The position numbers and the translations under genes are program-made. From Streptomyces sp. Z26 (GTDB lineage: Bacteria > Actinomycetota > Actinomycetes > Streptomycetales > Streptomycetaceae), in NCBI RefSeq assembly GCF_003665095.1, contig NZ_RCHV01000002.1, positions 806,001 to 870,000 on the forward strand: DNA of 64,000 bases, given 5' to 3'. The notes beneath the pieces were generated by a model that was not told the DNA's origin, searched no databases, and saw only the letters and a program-made list of their open reading frames with translations. Shown in pieces: positions 19,517-29,975 of the stretch. How positions within the stretch are numbered: position 1 is the first letter of the stretch; every line of letters begins with the position of its first letter.

Positions 19517-20620
19517 CTATCCGGCGCGTCCGTCGGAGCGGGCGGATTCCTCCCCATCGGTCCCTGGGAATCCCGGTTCGGGACGGCCTGTTCCGGTCTC
19601 CCCCGCCCTGCCCGCACCCGTCGCGCCCGCCCTCGTCACGGGTCCGGACGCGGGCGCCGAGGCGTCCACGGCGCGGGTCAGCCGGTCCCGGGCGCGCGCG
19701 AGGCTGTCGACGAGCGCGGCGGGCTCCCGTACCTCGAAGTCGACGCCCAGCATCAGCAGATGGACGACCATGACGTCCGTCGAGTGCGCGCCCGTACGCA
19801 GCAGGCAGGTGTGCGCGTCGACCTCCTCCAGCGTGCCCGTGCTCGGTGAGACGCGCGCGGCCGCCTCCTCCACGGGGAGGCGCAGCAGTACGGTCGCCTG
19901 CTCCGGGTACGCCCGCGTGGACACGCCCTCCGAGACCCAGGCGGCGAGGTCGTCGGCGGGCGGCGTACGCGGGGTGAAGCGCGGACCGTGCGGCGGGCGG
20001 AGGGTGATGCGGTCGGCCCGGTACGTACGCCAGTCCTCGCGGTCGGTGTCCCAGCCGACCAGGTACCAGCGCCGGTGGGTGCGCACCAGCCGGTGCGGTT
20101 CGACGACCCGCCGCGACGCCGTCCCCTGGTGCGTGCGGTACTCGAAGCGCAGCCGCTCGTGGTCCCGGCAGGCGTGCGCCAGCTCCGTGATGGTGCGCGG
20201 GTCGGCGGCGGGCCCGTGGTGCCCGTACGTCATGGACACGGTGTACGCGGTGAGGGCGCCGACCCGGCGGCGCAGCCGGTGCGGCAGGACCTGTTCGAGC
20301 TTGGCGAGGGCCCGTACGGACGACTCCTCGATGCCGGTCACCCCGCCGTGCGCGGCGCTCTGGAGGCCGACGGCGACGGCGACGGCCTCCTCGTCGTCCA
20401 GCAGGAGCGGCGGGAGTTCGGCGCCCGCGCCCAGCTGGTAGCCGCCGGAGGTGCCGGTGCTGGAGTGCACGGGGTAGCCGAGGGCGCGGAGCCGGTCGAC
20501 GTCGCGGCGCACGGTGCGGGTGGTGACGCCGAGGCGTACGGCGAGGTCGCCGCCGGACCATTCGCGGTGCGCCTGGAGCAGCGAGAGCAGGCGCAGCAGC
20601 CGTGCCGAGGTGTCCAACAT
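19517..20620 (-). CDS. WYL-domain (YafY-type) transcriptional regulator
   Basis: A 367-residue regulator. The N-terminal HTH_11 is clear (LLRLLSLLQAHREWSGGDLAVRLGVTTRTVRRDVDRLRALG, residues 8-49). It is followed by the wing YPVHSSTGTSGGYQLG. The WYL domain contains RRVVEPHRLVRTHRRWYLVGWD (WYL near residue 200) and ends with a WCX-like region. The last 40 residues are disordered. WYL regulators bind nucleic-acid or nucleotide ligands and often respond to DNA damage. The ATG is at 20620. Its target is unknown; the nearest genes encode hypothetical proteins. Confidence 0.9.
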   Translation of the reverse strand: MLDTSARLLRLLSLLQAHREWSGGDLAVRLGVTTRTVRRDVDRLRALGYPVHSSTGTSGGYQLGAGAELPPLLLDDEEAVAVAVGLQSAAHGGVTGIEESSVRALAKLEQVLPHRLRRRVGALTAYTVSMTYGHHGPAADPRTITELAHACRDHERLRFEYRTHQGTASRRVVEPHRLVRTHRRWYLVGWDTDREDWRTYRADRITLRPPHGPRFTPRTPPADDLAAWVSEGVSTRAYPEQATVLLRLPVEEAAARVSPSTGTLEEVDAHTCLLRTGAHSTDVMVVHLLMLGVDFEVREPAALVDSLARARDRLTRAVDASAPASGPVTRAGATGAGRAGETGTGRPEPGFPGTDGEESARSDGRAG

Positions 20621-20658
20621 GGCGCAAGTCTCGCAGCGCTCGCGGACAGCTACAGTCC

Positions 20659-21666
20659 TCAGACGGGCGGCCGTTCCAGGCGTACCGCGAGGTCGTTGTC
20701 GCGGGTGTAGTACGGGGTGGCCGTGCCGTCCGCCGTACGGTGCGGCGGGTGCGGGCACGTCCGCTTCTTGTCGGGCACGTCGTCGAGGATGCGGCCGACC
20801 CGTACGGGCGCCGCCCCCTCCGCCGGGCGCAGCCACACGTCCCGTACGGCCGGGCCCGCGCGGTCCTCGCCGCCGCTTCCGGGGACGGTGGCGAGGAGGG
20901 TGTCGAGGCAGAGGGTCGCGGTGAAGTCCGGGCCGCCCGCGCCCCGTACGCCCGCGGTGACGCGCTCCCCCGCGCCGCCCCGTGGCCACGCCTCGACCCG
21001 GGCGCCGTCGTCGAGTGCCGCGCCGAAGAGCCGCCCGCGCAGCCGGAGTCCGCCGTCCGCGACGGACAGGTCCGCCAGCTCGGCGTGCGGCCAGCGCAGC
21101 CAGGCGCGGACGGCCAGACCGCCGTTCCGGGAGGCGTACGGGATGCGCACGCCGAGCCAGGTGCGGTGCGCGCTGGGGTCGCGGTCACCGAGCGGGCGGA
21201 GTTCGAGCGCTCCCGGCAGCAGGCGTCGCGGGGTCTCCTCACCGAGGGCGACGTACGCGTCCCAGCGGCCCTCGGCCAGCGTCATCGTGCTGGGCAGCGC
21301 GGCGCGGAGGCGGTCGTCGCCGGAGGGGAAGAGGGGCAACCGCACCCAGTGGTCGGCGGCGTCGGTGACCTCGCCGGGCGCGAACGGGTCGGCCGGGCCG
21401 TCCCCGAGGTCGTACGGGTCCCCGTCGCCGTACGGCGGCCCGTCGCCGCCGGGCCCACGGCGCTCCAGCAGCAGCGCCGCGTCCCAGCGGTCCCCGGCGG
21501 AACCGTCCCGGAGGGCGACGTCGAAGGTCAGGCCGCCCGCCGAGTCCGCGGTGCAGTCGGCCCGCAGCCGCGCGCGGGGACGGCGGCGCGCGGCGGACGC
21601 GGGTGAGGGGGCGGGCGGGATGCCGCCGGACGTGCCGCCGGCGCCGGGAGTCCTCGGCGGGGTCAT
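20659..21666 (-). CDS. Hypothetical protein, beta-rich
   Basis: A 335-residue protein without a recognised domain. It begins with a Pro/Arg-rich stretch of about 30 residues. Two beta-rich segments follow (LTFDVALRDGSAGDRWDAALLLERR and later TWLGVRIPYASRNGGLAVRAW), each resembling a small sandwich repeat. The end is ILDDVPDKKRTCPHP followed by YYTRDNDLAVRLERPP. I recall a similar tail in Streptomyces proteins loosely labelled as transferases. The ATG at 21666 has GGAGGA 8 nt upstream. It lies directly upstream of the WYL regulator on the same strand (38-bp gap), so they may be cotranscribed. Confidence 0.7.
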   Translation of the reverse strand: MTPPRTPGAGGTSGGIPPAPSPASAARRRPRARLRADCTADSAGGLTFDVALRDGSAGDRWDAALLLERRGPGGDGPPYGDGDPYDLGDGPADPFAPGEVTDAADHWVRLPLFPSGDDRLRAALPSTMTLAEGRWDAYVALGEETPRRLLPGALELRPLGDRDPSAHRTWLGVRIPYASRNGGLAVRAWLRWPHAELADLSVADGGLRLRGRLFGAALDDGARVEAWPRGGAGERVTAGVRGAGGPDFTATLCLDTLLATVPGSGGEDRAGPAVRDVWLRPAEGAAPVRVGRILDDVPDKKRTCPHPPHRTADGTATPYYTRDNDLAVRLERPPV

Positions 21667-21953
21667 GCTGAGCGTCCTCCGGGCGTACGGGGTGGAAGGT
21701 GCGGTCTCGTGCGGCGGAGCGCGTGGCTCTCCCTCGAAGGACTCCGAAAGGGCGTGCCGGGTTGGCCCGATTCACCACCTTGTTCGGTAAGTGGTGCGAC
21801 ATCGTGCGGCACTTCCGGGAAACCGCACGCCCTTCTCCCGCACATTCCGATCGAAAGGCGTCGAGAACTCCCCGCGCCCGGGCGGCTCGCGCCCCTGTTC
21901 CGGCCATCCGCCGGAGCAGGGGCGCGGGCGCGGGCCGACCGGCGCTCAGTACG

Positions 21954-23113
<1,160 letters not shown>

Positions 23114-23908
23114 GTGCCCCCCATGCTCGACGTCAGCGAAGACGTACGCGCCGAGATCGGCGAAGACGAAGCCACCCGGCTGCTCGCCGGGGAGAACGCC
23201 CCGGGCAGCTACGACTGCACCTCCTGCCGCACCCCGGGCGACACCGAGCGCGAGCGCACCAGCACGGTGCTGTTCGTCGGTGAGGAGACGGCCGTACTCG
23301 CCTTCGCGCACGCCGCGTGCATCCCCTCGCAGGTCGTCACCGTCTCCGAGGACCAGATCCAGGGCGCCGTACGCTCCATCACCGGCCAGCAGACCGGCGC
23401 GACCGCCTCCGTGGACGTCGGCGCCGCGCCGCAGCAGGCGGTGCTCAGCGTGACCTGCGGCCAGGTGCTGCTCGGTGACACGCTGCACCCCGCCGTCGTC
23501 GTCGAGCCGAACGGGCCGATCGCGCGGCCCGGTTCGAACGGTCCCGGCGACGACTTCCTGCCGCTCCTCATCGAGCAGGGCTTCCACCCCGTCATGGACG
23601 TGAACCAGGCGCCCGCGCCCATCGAGGGCTGGTCGGTGCTGCTGGCGATGGGCCAGCTGCACGGCATCCTCCAGCCCGCGCCCGGGGGCAGCGGCCAGTC
23701 CACCTCGTGGTGGCAGGCCCACCACCCGCTGGAGGTCACCGACGCCTGGCGCACGGTCGCGAACAAGACGCAGAAGGTGCTGGTGTACGCGGCGCCCGTC
23801 GGCTCGATCGGTCAGCAGCCGCGCGAGGACCTGCTGCGCGGTGCGCTGGAGAAGGCCGCGGCGCAGGGCAGCCTGGTGGCGGGTTCCATGCCCCTCGCCG
23901 GGACCTGA
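23114..23908 (+). CDS. Conserved hypothetical protein
   Basis: A 264-residue soluble protein that I do not recognise. It starts MPPMLDVSEDVRAEIGEDEATRLL and carries a Cys pair (YDCTSCRTPGD) plus two later cysteines (AACIPS, VTCGQVLLGD), which could form a metal site. Later parts include FLPLLIEQGFHPVMDVNQ and STSWWQAHHP. There is no signal peptide or membrane segment. The GTG at 23114 is chosen because AGGAG lies 6 nt upstream; the ATG at 23123 would be 15 nt away. It is followed on the same strand by a small conserved gene. Confidence 0.78.
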   Translation: MPPMLDVSEDVRAEIGEDEATRLLAGENAPGSYDCTSCRTPGDTERERTSTVLFVGEETAVLAFAHAACIPSQVVTVSEDQIQGAVRSITGQQTGATASVDVGAAPQQAVLSVTCGQVLLGDTLHPAVVVEPNGPIARPGSNGPGDDFLPLLIEQGFHPVMDVNQAPAPIEGWSVLLAMGQLHGILQPAPGGSGQSTSWWQAHHPLEVTDAWRTVANKTQKVLVYAAPVGSIGQQPREDLLRGALEKAAAQGSLVAGSMPLAGT

Positions 23909-24007
23909 TCCCGGCCCGCCGGACCGTACGCCGCCCGCGTACCCGGGCGAACAGGTCATTCACCGCGCCGCCCGCATCCGCCGGGCGGCGCGGTCGTTTG
24001 ACCAGTC

Positions 24008-24328
24008 GTGCACCCCTACGAACCCTCCTCCCCCGTACGGAACCACCTCGTCCACAGCCGCTTCCCCGGCACGTACGGACCCGACGCGGCAGCCTCCGGC
24101 GGCTCGAACACGCCGATCTACGACGCGCTCTACGCCGAGTACGGGCGGCTGTTCCGGGCGCTGCCCGGGGACCGTTCCGGCGAGGAGGAGTTCCGGTTCG
24201 AGCGGTTCGGCACGGTGCACGGCACCGGTACGGGCCTGTGGGGCGGCACCCCTCGGTACGCGCGGGGCGGCGCCCTGCCCGCCGCGCTGCCACCGGCGCC
24301 GCGCGACGGCCACCGCTACGGGCTCTGA
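24008..24328 (+). CDS. Small conserved hypothetical protein
   Basis: A 106-residue protein starting at GTG 24008. The first 70 residues (SSPVRNHLVHSRFPGTYGP, DALYAEYGRLFRALPGDRSGEEE) look like a small conserved domain known, from memory, only in streptomycetes; the rest is Gly/Ala/Pro-rich. Codon usage is normal for the region. No function can be proposed. It sits between the preceding hypothetical gene and a strong terminator shared with der. Confidence 0.6.
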   Translation: MHPYEPSSPVRNHLVHSRFPGTYGPDAAASGGSNTPIYDALYAEYGRLFRALPGDRSGEEEFRFERFGTVHGTGTGLWGGTPRYARGGALPAALPPAPRDGHRYGL

Positions 24329-24340
24329 GCACGACGACAC

Positions 24341-24383
24341 AGGGCGACGGCCCCCGGAGATCCACTCCGGGGGCCGTCGCCCT
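24341..24383. terminator. Strong bidirectional terminator next to der
   Basis: Perfect 19-bp stem AGGGCGACGGCCCCCGGAG / CTCCGGGGGCCGTCGCCCT with a 5-nt loop (ATCCA), between the small plus-strand gene and the minus-strand end of der. Confidence 0.9.
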
Positions 24384-24398
24384 GTCCACCCGCCGCCG

Positions 24399-25865
24399 CT
24401 ACTTCTTCCGCGACCGCTTCTCGCGCACCCGTACCGACAGGTGCACGGGCGTGCCCTCGAAGCCGAACTGCTCGCGCAGCCGCCGCTCGACGAACCGCCG
24501 GTAGCCCGCCTCCAGGAAGCCGGAGGCGAACAGCACGAACCGGGGCGGCTTCGTGCCCGCCTGCGTGCCGAAGAGGATGCGCGGCTGCTTGCCGCCCCGC
24601 ACCGGGTGCGGGTGGGCGGCGACGATCTCGCCGAGGAAGGAGTTCAGCCGCCCCGTCGGGACGCGCGTCTCCCAGCCCGCCAGCGCGGTCTCGATGGCCG
24701 GTACGAGCTTCTCCATGTGGCGTCCCGTACGCGCCGACACGTTGACGCGCGGCGCCCACTGCACCTGGACCAGATCGCGTTCGATCTCCCGCTCCAGGTA
24801 GAAGCGGCGCTCCTCGTCGAGGGTGTCCCACTTGTTGTACGCGAGGACGAGCGCCCGGCCCGCGTCCACGGCCATGCTGATGATCCGCAGGTCCTGCACG
24901 CTGATCGACTCGCTGACGTCGACGAGGACGACGGCGACCTCGGCCTTCTCCAGCGCGGCGGCCGTACGCAGCGAGGCGTAGTAGTCGGCGCCCTCCTGGA
25001 GGTGGACGCGGCGCCGGATGCCGGCGGTGTCCACGAACTTCCAGGTCCGCCCGCCGAGTTCGATCAGTTCGTCGACCGGGTCGCGGGTGGTGCCCGCCAC
25101 GTCGTGGACGACGACGCGGTCCTCGCCCGCGACCTTGTTCAGCAGGGAGGACTTGCCGACGTTCGGGCGGCCGATGAGCGCGACGCGGCGCGGGCCGCCG
25201 AGCACGGCGCCGAAGGTGTCGGCGGGCGCCTCGGGCAGCACCCGCAGCACCTCGTCCAGCATGTCGCCGGTGCCGCGGCCGTGCAGCGCGGAGACGGGCT
25301 GCGGCTCACCGAGGCCGAGCGACCACAGGTACGCGGCGTCCGCCTCGCCGGAGGGCCCGTCGACCTTGTTGGCGCACAGCACCACCGGTTTCCCGGACTT
25401 GCGCAGGAGCTTCACGACGGCCTCGTCGGTGTCGGTCGCGCCCACCTTGGCGTCCACGACGAAGACCACCGCGTCGGCCGCCTCGATCGCGAACTCCGCC
25501 TGCGTGGCCACCGACGCGTCGATGCCGAGCACGTCCTGCTCCCAGCCGCCGGTGTCGACGAGCTTGAAGCGGCGGCCCGCCCACTCCGCCTCGTACGTCA
25601 CGCGGTCGCGGGTGACGCCGGGGCGGTCCTCGACGACGGCCTCGCGGCGGCCGAGGATGCGGTTCACCAGTGTCGACTTGCCGACGTTCGGGCGGCCGAT
25701 GACGGCGAGCACCGGCAGCGGGCCCTGGCCCGCCTCGTCCAGCGCGCCCGCCACCTCGTCGGCGTCGAAGCCCTCCTCGGCGGCGAGCTGCATGAACTCC
25801 GCGTACTCGGCGTCGCCGAGCCCACCGTGCTCGTGGCCGTCGCCGGTCTGGGTCTGGTCGTTCAT
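24399..25865 (-). CDS. der: Ribosome-assembly GTPase Der (EngA)
   Basis: An essential double GTPase for 50S subunit maturation; 488 residues. Both G domains are complete: the first has GRPNVGKST (57-65), [12 protein letters not shown] and NKVD, and the second has GRPNVGKSS (232-240), AGTTRD, DTAG and NKWD. A C-terminal KH-like domain follows. The actinobacterial N-terminal extension of about 50 acidic residues is present. The ATG is at 25865. It is the last gene of the run aroH-tyrA-cmk-der, followed by a strong terminator. Confidence 0.97.
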   Translation of the reverse strand: MNDQTQTGDGHEHGGLGDAEYAEFMQLAAEEGFDADEVAGALDEAGQGPLPVLAVIGRPNVGKSTLVNRILGRREAVVEDRPGVTRDRVTYEAEWAGRRFKLVDTGGWEQDVLGIDASVATQAEFAIEAADAVVFVVDAKVGATDTDEAVVKLLRKSGKPVVLCANKVDGPSGEADAAYLWSLGLGEPQPVSALHGRGTGDMLDEVLRVLPEAPADTFGAVLGGPRRVALIGRPNVGKSSLLNKVAGEDRVVVHDVAGTTRDPVDELIELGGRTWKFVDTAGIRRRVHLQEGADYYASLRTAAALEKAEVAVVLVDVSESISVQDLRIISMAVDAGRALVLAYNKWDTLDEERRFYLEREIERDLVQVQWAPRVNVSARTGRHMEKLVPAIETALAGWETRVPTGRLNSFLGEIVAAHPHPVRGGKQPRILFGTQAGTKPPRFVLFASGFLEAGYRRFVERRLREQFGFEGTPVHLSVRVREKRSRKK

Positions 25866-25925
25866 GAAGTCTCGTCCTCGTTCACTGTCATGGTGTCGCT
25901 GGTCCGGCCGCCCGTGCGGCGCCGG

Positions 25926-26654
25926 TCATCCGGCGGGCTGCTGCTCCCTGACGAGGGTCACCACGCACTCGACGACCTGCTCCAGGGTCAGTTCGGTGGT
26001 GTCGACCTCGACCGCGTCGTCCGCCTTCTTCAGGGGCGACGCCTTGCGGCCCGAGTCGGCCGCGTCCCGCTTCAACAGCGCCGCCCGCGTCGTCGCGAGG
26101 TCCGCGCTGTCCTTGCCGCGCAGTTCGCCGCTGCGGCGCGCGGCGCGCGCCTCCGGCGAGGCGGTGAGGAAGACCTTGAGGTCGGCGTCGGGCAGGACCG
26201 TCGTACCGATGTCCCGGCCCTCGACGACGATGCCCCGGGACGGTGCGGCCACGTCCGCCGGGTCCGTGCCCTCCGCCGTCCCCGCCGCGATCGACCGCTG
26301 CAACTCGGTGATCCGGCCCCGGACCTCCGCCACCGCGCTGACCGCGCTGACCGCGGCCGTCACCTCCTGCGTACGGATCGGCCCCGCCGCGTCGGCGCCG
26401 TCCACCATGATGGTGGAGCGGGCCGGGTCGGTGCCGGACACGATCACGGGCTTGCCCGCGGCGGCGGCGACGGCCGTCGGGTCCGCCACGTCGATGCCGT
26501 TGCTCAGCATCCACCAGGTGATCGCGCGGTACTGCGCGCCCGTGTCGAGGTAGCGCAGGCCCAGTTCGGCGGCGACGGCCTTGGACGTGCTGGACTTGCC
26601 CGTGCCGGAGGGGCCGTCGATGGCGACGATGACGGGAGCCGGTGCGGTTTGCAC
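25926..26654 (-). CDS. cmk: Cytidylate kinase
   Basis: Phosphorylates CMP and dCMP with ATP in pyrimidine nucleotide recycling. The 242-residue protein has the P-loop IDGPSGTGKSSTSKAVA (13-29), the CMP-binding YLDTGAQYRAITW, and the conserved EGRDIGTTVLPDADLKVFLTASPEARAARR block. Start GTG at 26654 (encoding VQTAPAP) with AAAGG about 10 nt upstream. It sits 60 bp upstream of der, a pairing widely conserved in actinobacteria. Confidence 0.96.
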   Translation of the reverse strand: MQTAPAPVIVAIDGPSGTGKSSTSKAVAAELGLRYLDTGAQYRAITWWMLSNGIDVADPTAVAAAAGKPVIVSGTDPARSTIMVDGADAAGPIRTQEVTAAVSAVSAVAEVRGRITELQRSIAAGTAEGTDPADVAAPSRGIVVEGRDIGTTVLPDADLKVFLTASPEARAARRSGELRGKDSADLATTRAALLKRDAADSGRKASPLKKADDAVEVDTTELTLEQVVECVVTLVREQQPAG

Positions 26655-26774
26655 GGTGGGAGCCTTTCTCGATGCGCGGGCACGGGGAGCCGCCGCGTGT
26701 CCACGGGTACGGCGTGCGGTGGGCGGGCCGCACGGCGGCCCCGCACCAGGCTACCGGCTGCCGCCGGGCCTCCG

Positions 26775-27881
26775 TCACTCCGTGCGCAGCGCCCAGCCGC
26801 GTTCGCGCAGCGCCGCCGCGAGGGGCTGCGCGGCGCGGGACTCGACCATCAGCTGTACGTGACCGGCCTGACGTCCCGTGGCGTGCTCGATACGGACGTC
26901 CTCGACGTTGACGCCGACGGCGCCCGCGTCCGCGAAGATGCGGGCCAGTTCACCGGGGCGGTCGCTGATGAGCACGGCCACCGTCTCGTACGCCGCCGGT
27001 GCCTGCCCGTGCTTGCCCGGTACGCGCGCGCTGCCCTCCCGGCCGCGCCGCAGCACGTCGGAGAGGGCGAGCGCGGCCTTCCCGTCCTCGTCCGCCGCCC
27101 CCGCGTCGGCCGCCGGTACGGACTCCAGCCCGCGCAACGCCCGTACGGTGCCCGCCAGATCGACGGCCAGCTCCTCCAGCACGTCGGCGACGGGGCCGGG
27201 GTTGGCGGACAGGATGTCCAGCCACATCCCGGAGTCGGAGGCGGCGATGCGCGTGACGTCGCGGATGCCCTGGCCGCAGAGGCGTACGGCCGTCTCGTCG
27301 GCCTTCTCCAGCCGGGCGGCCACCATGCTGGACAGCAGCTGCGGGGTGTGCGAGACGAGGGCGACGGCGCGGTCGTGGGCGTCGGCGTCCATCACGACGG
27401 GGACGGCGCGGCAGAGCGAGACCAGCTCCAGCGCCAGGTTCAGCACCTCGGTGTCGGTGACCGAGGTCGGCGTGAGCACCCAGGGGCGGCCCTCGAAGAG
27501 GTCGGCGCTGCCCGCGAGCGGCCCGGACTTCTCGCTGCCCGCCATGGGGTGCGTACCGAGGTACGTCGTCGGGTCGCAGCCGTGCGCGTCCAGGTCGGCG
27601 CGGAGGGCGCCCTTGACGCTGCCCACGTCCACGTAGGCGCGGGCCAGGTCCTGGCGCTGCGCCGCCGCGACGGCGGCGGTGATCCGGGCGGGCGGCACGG
27701 CGACCAGCGCGAGGTCGACCGGTCCGGGCGGCTCGTCGTCGGTGCCCGCGCCGAGCGCGGCGGCCGTACGGGCCCGCTCCGGGTCGTGGTCGCGCAGGTG
27801 GACCCGTACGCCGCGGGAGGCGAGGGCGAGCGCGGCGGAGGTGCCGATGAGGCCGGTGCCGATGACGAGAGCGGTGCGCAT
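26775..27881 (-). CDS. tyrA: Prephenate dehydrogenase
   Basis: Converts prephenate to 4-hydroxyphenylpyruvate with NAD(P), the tyrosine branch. The 368-residue protein has the dinucleotide motif VIGTGLIGTSAALA (6-19), THPMAGSEKSG (prephenate-binding His and Ser region), and LVSHTPQLLSS. A C-terminal ACT domain (about 295-368; VLISDRPGELARIFADAGAVGVNVEDVRIEHA) is likely the site of tyrosine feedback. The ATG at 27881 directly abuts the TAG stop of aroH, so the two are cotranslated. Confidence 0.95.
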   Translation of the reverse strand: MRTALVIGTGLIGTSAALALASRGVRVHLRDHDPERARTAAALGAGTDDEPPGPVDLALVAVPPARITAAVAAAQRQDLARAYVDVGSVKGALRADLDAHGCDPTTYLGTHPMAGSEKSGPLAGSADLFEGRPWVLTPTSVTDTEVLNLALELVSLCRAVPVVMDADAHDRAVALVSHTPQLLSSMVAARLEKADETAVRLCGQGIRDVTRIAASDSGMWLDILSANPGPVADVLEELAVDLAGTVRALRGLESVPAADAGAADEDGKAALALSDVLRRGREGSARVPGKHGQAPAAYETVAVLISDRPGELARIFADAGAVGVNVEDVRIEHATGRQAGHVQLMVESRAAQPLAAALRERGWALRTE

Positions 27882-28244
27882 CTACTGTGCGATGTCCTTG
27901 CGGAGAGCGGTGGCGGCGCCGAGGTACACGTGCTGGACCTCGCCCCGTGCGAGGTCGGTCTCGACATGGGCGAGGATACGCACGACGCGCGGCATCGCGC
28001 CCTCGACCTCCATCTCCTGCGCGCACATCAGCGGCACGTCCACCACGCCGAGTCCGCGCAGCGCGGCCGCCGGGAAGTCGCAGCGCAGGTCGCGGGTGGC
28101 GGTGAACCACACGCTGATCAGGTCGGTGGGCTCCAGCCGGTTGCGGCGCAGCACCGCGCAGATGAGCCCGGAGACCCGTACTCCCATGTGGTCCGACTCG
28201 TCCCGGTCCAGCTGCACCGCACCGCGTACCGCCCGCACCGTCAC
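27882..28244 (-). CDS. aroH: Chorismate mutase, AroH type
   Basis: Rearranges chorismate to prephenate, feeding the adjacent prephenate dehydrogenase. The 120-residue length and sequence (VRAVRGAVQLDRDE, ISVWFTATRDLRCDFPA, PLMCAQEMEV, RVVRILAHVE, VYLGAATALRKD) match the trimeric AroH fold rather than the helical AroQ type, including the active-site Arg of VRGAV and the LMCAQE block. The GTG at 28244 has GGAGG 7 nt upstream. It is the first gene of the aroH-tyrA-cmk-der run. Confidence 0.95.
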   Translation of the reverse strand: MTVRAVRGAVQLDRDESDHMGVRVSGLICAVLRRNRLEPTDLISVWFTATRDLRCDFPAAALRGLGVVDVPLMCAQEMEVEGAMPRVVRILAHVETDLARGEVQHVYLGAATALRKDIAQ

Positions 28245-28470
28245 CCGTGCACCTCCGCTCGGAGCCGTTCCGGCCCGTACGGTGCTCGCCGTACGGCGCC
28301 GCCTGCCGGGAACGCCCCGCCCGTTCCCACCCCGCGAGGGATGTCCGGACAGTCGCGTACATCCCGCTACGTCCGCCAGCGTAGCCCCGGCGCGGGCCGC
28401 GCGCCCGTGCGGGCACCGCTGCCGCCGGGGCGGGGCGGCGCGGCGCCTCCCGCCCGACGTGCGCCGCGCG

Positions 28471-28836
28471 TCAGCCCGCTTCGGCCGACGGCGGGGGCGC
28501 CGTGGCCGTGAGGTGTTCGAAGGTGCCGGTGACCGTCAGCATGCGCTCCAGCCCGGTGCTGCGGTGGTCGAGGCGGAAGCGGACGCCGCGGGCCGTCGCC
28601 GCGCGGTGCGCCCGCAGCAGGGCGGACAGGCCCATGGAGTCGACCAGCTCCAACCCCCGGCAGTCGAGGAGGAGTTCCCGCAGGTCCGGCTGCCCGTTGA
28701 GCGCCTCTTCGACCTGCCCGACGAGTTCACCGGAGGTGTCGTAGTCGAGTTCGCCGGACAGGGCGAGGACGACGGTGGACGGTCCCTGCCACCGCACGGT
28801 GACGTGGAAGTCGTTGTCGACGGGCTCGGTGATCAT
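28471..28836 (-). CDS. STAS-domain anti-sigma factor antagonist
   Basis: A 121-residue RsbV/SpoIIAA-like protein. In partner switching, the unphosphorylated form sequesters an anti-sigma kinase and frees a sigma factor. The STAS core is clear: VVLALSGELDYDTSGELV, LRELLLDCRGLELVDSMGLSALL. Ser67 in DSMGL is the expected phosphoacceptor. The ATG at 28836 has GAGGA 5 nt upstream. A TTG at 28863 overlaps the stop of the upstream cobalamin-binding gene (TTGA) and could be used if translation is coupled. It is the third member of the SpoIIE / cobalamin sensor / STAS cassette; no anti-sigma kinase is in the window. Confidence 0.9.
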   Translation of the reverse strand: MITEPVDNDFHVTVRWQGPSTVVLALSGELDYDTSGELVGQVEEALNGQPDLRELLLDCRGLELVDSMGLSALLRAHRAATARGVRFRLDHRSTGLERMLTVTGTFEHLTATAPPPSAEAG

Positions 28837-28859
28837 GGGCTTCCTCGTCCGGCGGTGGG

Positions 28860-29975
28860 TCAACGGTGGTCACGGAGGGCCGTACGGCCCGCCCGGAGGA
28901 CGCGGGGGGCCCGCAGGAAGTCGCGGACCTGCTCCTCCAGGAGGTCCAGGGCGGGCAGGAGCGAGTCGGCGGGCACCCCACGGGCGGTGAGGATCTCCGC
29001 GGTCCAGCCGAGGAAGTCCACGAAGAGCCCGTCCTCGTCGAGATAGAGCGCCGTGGTCAGCGCCTCGACGATGTGCCCCAGGTCCTCCGCGGTCCGCTCG
29101 AGCTGCTCCTCACCGTACGCGCCCACGGACGGGTGGCGCGCGCGGAGGCCGGTGAGGGTCTCCCGTACCAGGCGGCGGCTGTCGCGGCGCAGCAGGGTGT
29201 ACTCCTGGTCGGCGAGGTGCGGCAGGTCGTGGACCGTCTGGTGCGGCGGTGGCGGCAGCGGCAGCCCCGCGGCGAGCCGGTCGGCCGCCGTACGCGCGTC
29301 GGGGGCCCAGGCGTCGGCGCCCAGCGGCCGGGCGTAGCGCCCGTCGTGCCCGAAGGCGAGACCGCCGACCATCACGGGCACCCCGGCGGCCTGGCAGGCG
29401 GTCAGCGCGGCGTGCGCGAGTGGCAAACGGGCGGACAGCGACGAGGAGAGGCACACCGCGGACGGCCCGGTGCGGTGGATGTGCCCGACCAGGTGGGGTG
29501 TGGGCGTACGGGCGCCCAGGTAGTCGACCTGCCAGCCGCGCAGGCGCAGGGTCTCGGCCAGCAGGCGCGCGGGCAGGGCGTGCCACTCCTGGTCGACGCA
29601 GGCCACGAGGACGCGGCCGCGCCGCTCGCCCTCGGGGCGGTGGCTCAGGGAGAGGGTGGCGACGGCCCGCTCGTTGAGCGCCGTCGCGGCGTGCTCCTGG
29701 GCCACGCTGAGCCGGTCCGCCGCCCACTCGACGCCCACCTTGTGCTGCACGGCCCCGATCACGTCGAGCAGGACGGACTCCGCGTCGACGCCGGAGTCCA
29801 GCGCGCCGGTGACGACGTCGGCGGCGGCGTCCTCGTCCAGCGCGATCACGGCGTCCCACAGCTTGCGGGCCCACGGCTCCGCGGTCGACGGGGACGCGCC
29901 GGCGCCCATGCGCGCGCCGATGCGGTGGCGGGCGGGGACGCCGGAGGGCGTACCGGCGCCCGAGGGCGCGGTCAC
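28860..29975 (-). CDS. Cobalamin-binding sensor (CarH/LitR-like) with RsbR-like helical domain, no HTH
   Basis: A 371-residue protein. Residues about 35-115 form a four-helix cap with the B12-photoreceptor motif W-x9-EH (W84, E94, H95). Residues about 120-240 are a Rossmann-type cobalamin domain with VDQEWHALP, matching ExHxxG except that the last Gly is Pro (H132 is the probable lower axial ligand). CarH has His right after the Trp; here it is Ala85, so the light-state bis-His ligation may not form. The C-terminal helical region (about 250-360; GLFVDFLGWTAEILTARGVPADSLL) resembles the RsbR N-terminal globin-like domain. No HTH is present. GTG 29975 overlaps the SpoIIE gene stop (GTGA). Confidence 0.82.
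   Translation of the reverse strand: MTAPSGAGTPSGVPARHRIGARMGAGASPSTAEPWARKLWDAVIALDEDAAADVVTGALDSGVDAESVLLDVIGAVQHKVGVEWAADRLSVAQEHAATALNERAVATLSLSHRPEGERRGRVLVACVDQEWHALPARLLAETLRLRGWQVDYLGARTPTPHLVGHIHRTGPSAVCLSSSLSARLPLAHAALTACQAAGVPVMVGGLAFGHDGRYARPLGADAWAPDARTAADRLAAGLPLPPPPHQTVHDLPHLADQEYTLLRRDSRRLVRETLTGLRARHPSVGAYGEEQLERTAEDLGHIVEALTTALYLDEDGLFVDFLGWTAEILTARGVPADSLLPALDLLEEQVRDFLRAPRVLRAGRTALRDHR

Noticed and set aside
23841..28511. A plus-strand open frame of more than 1500 codons
   Set aside because: It runs antisense through der, cmk, tyrA and aroH, has no domain signature and an Arg/Gly/Val composition typical of the shadow frame of GC-rich genes.
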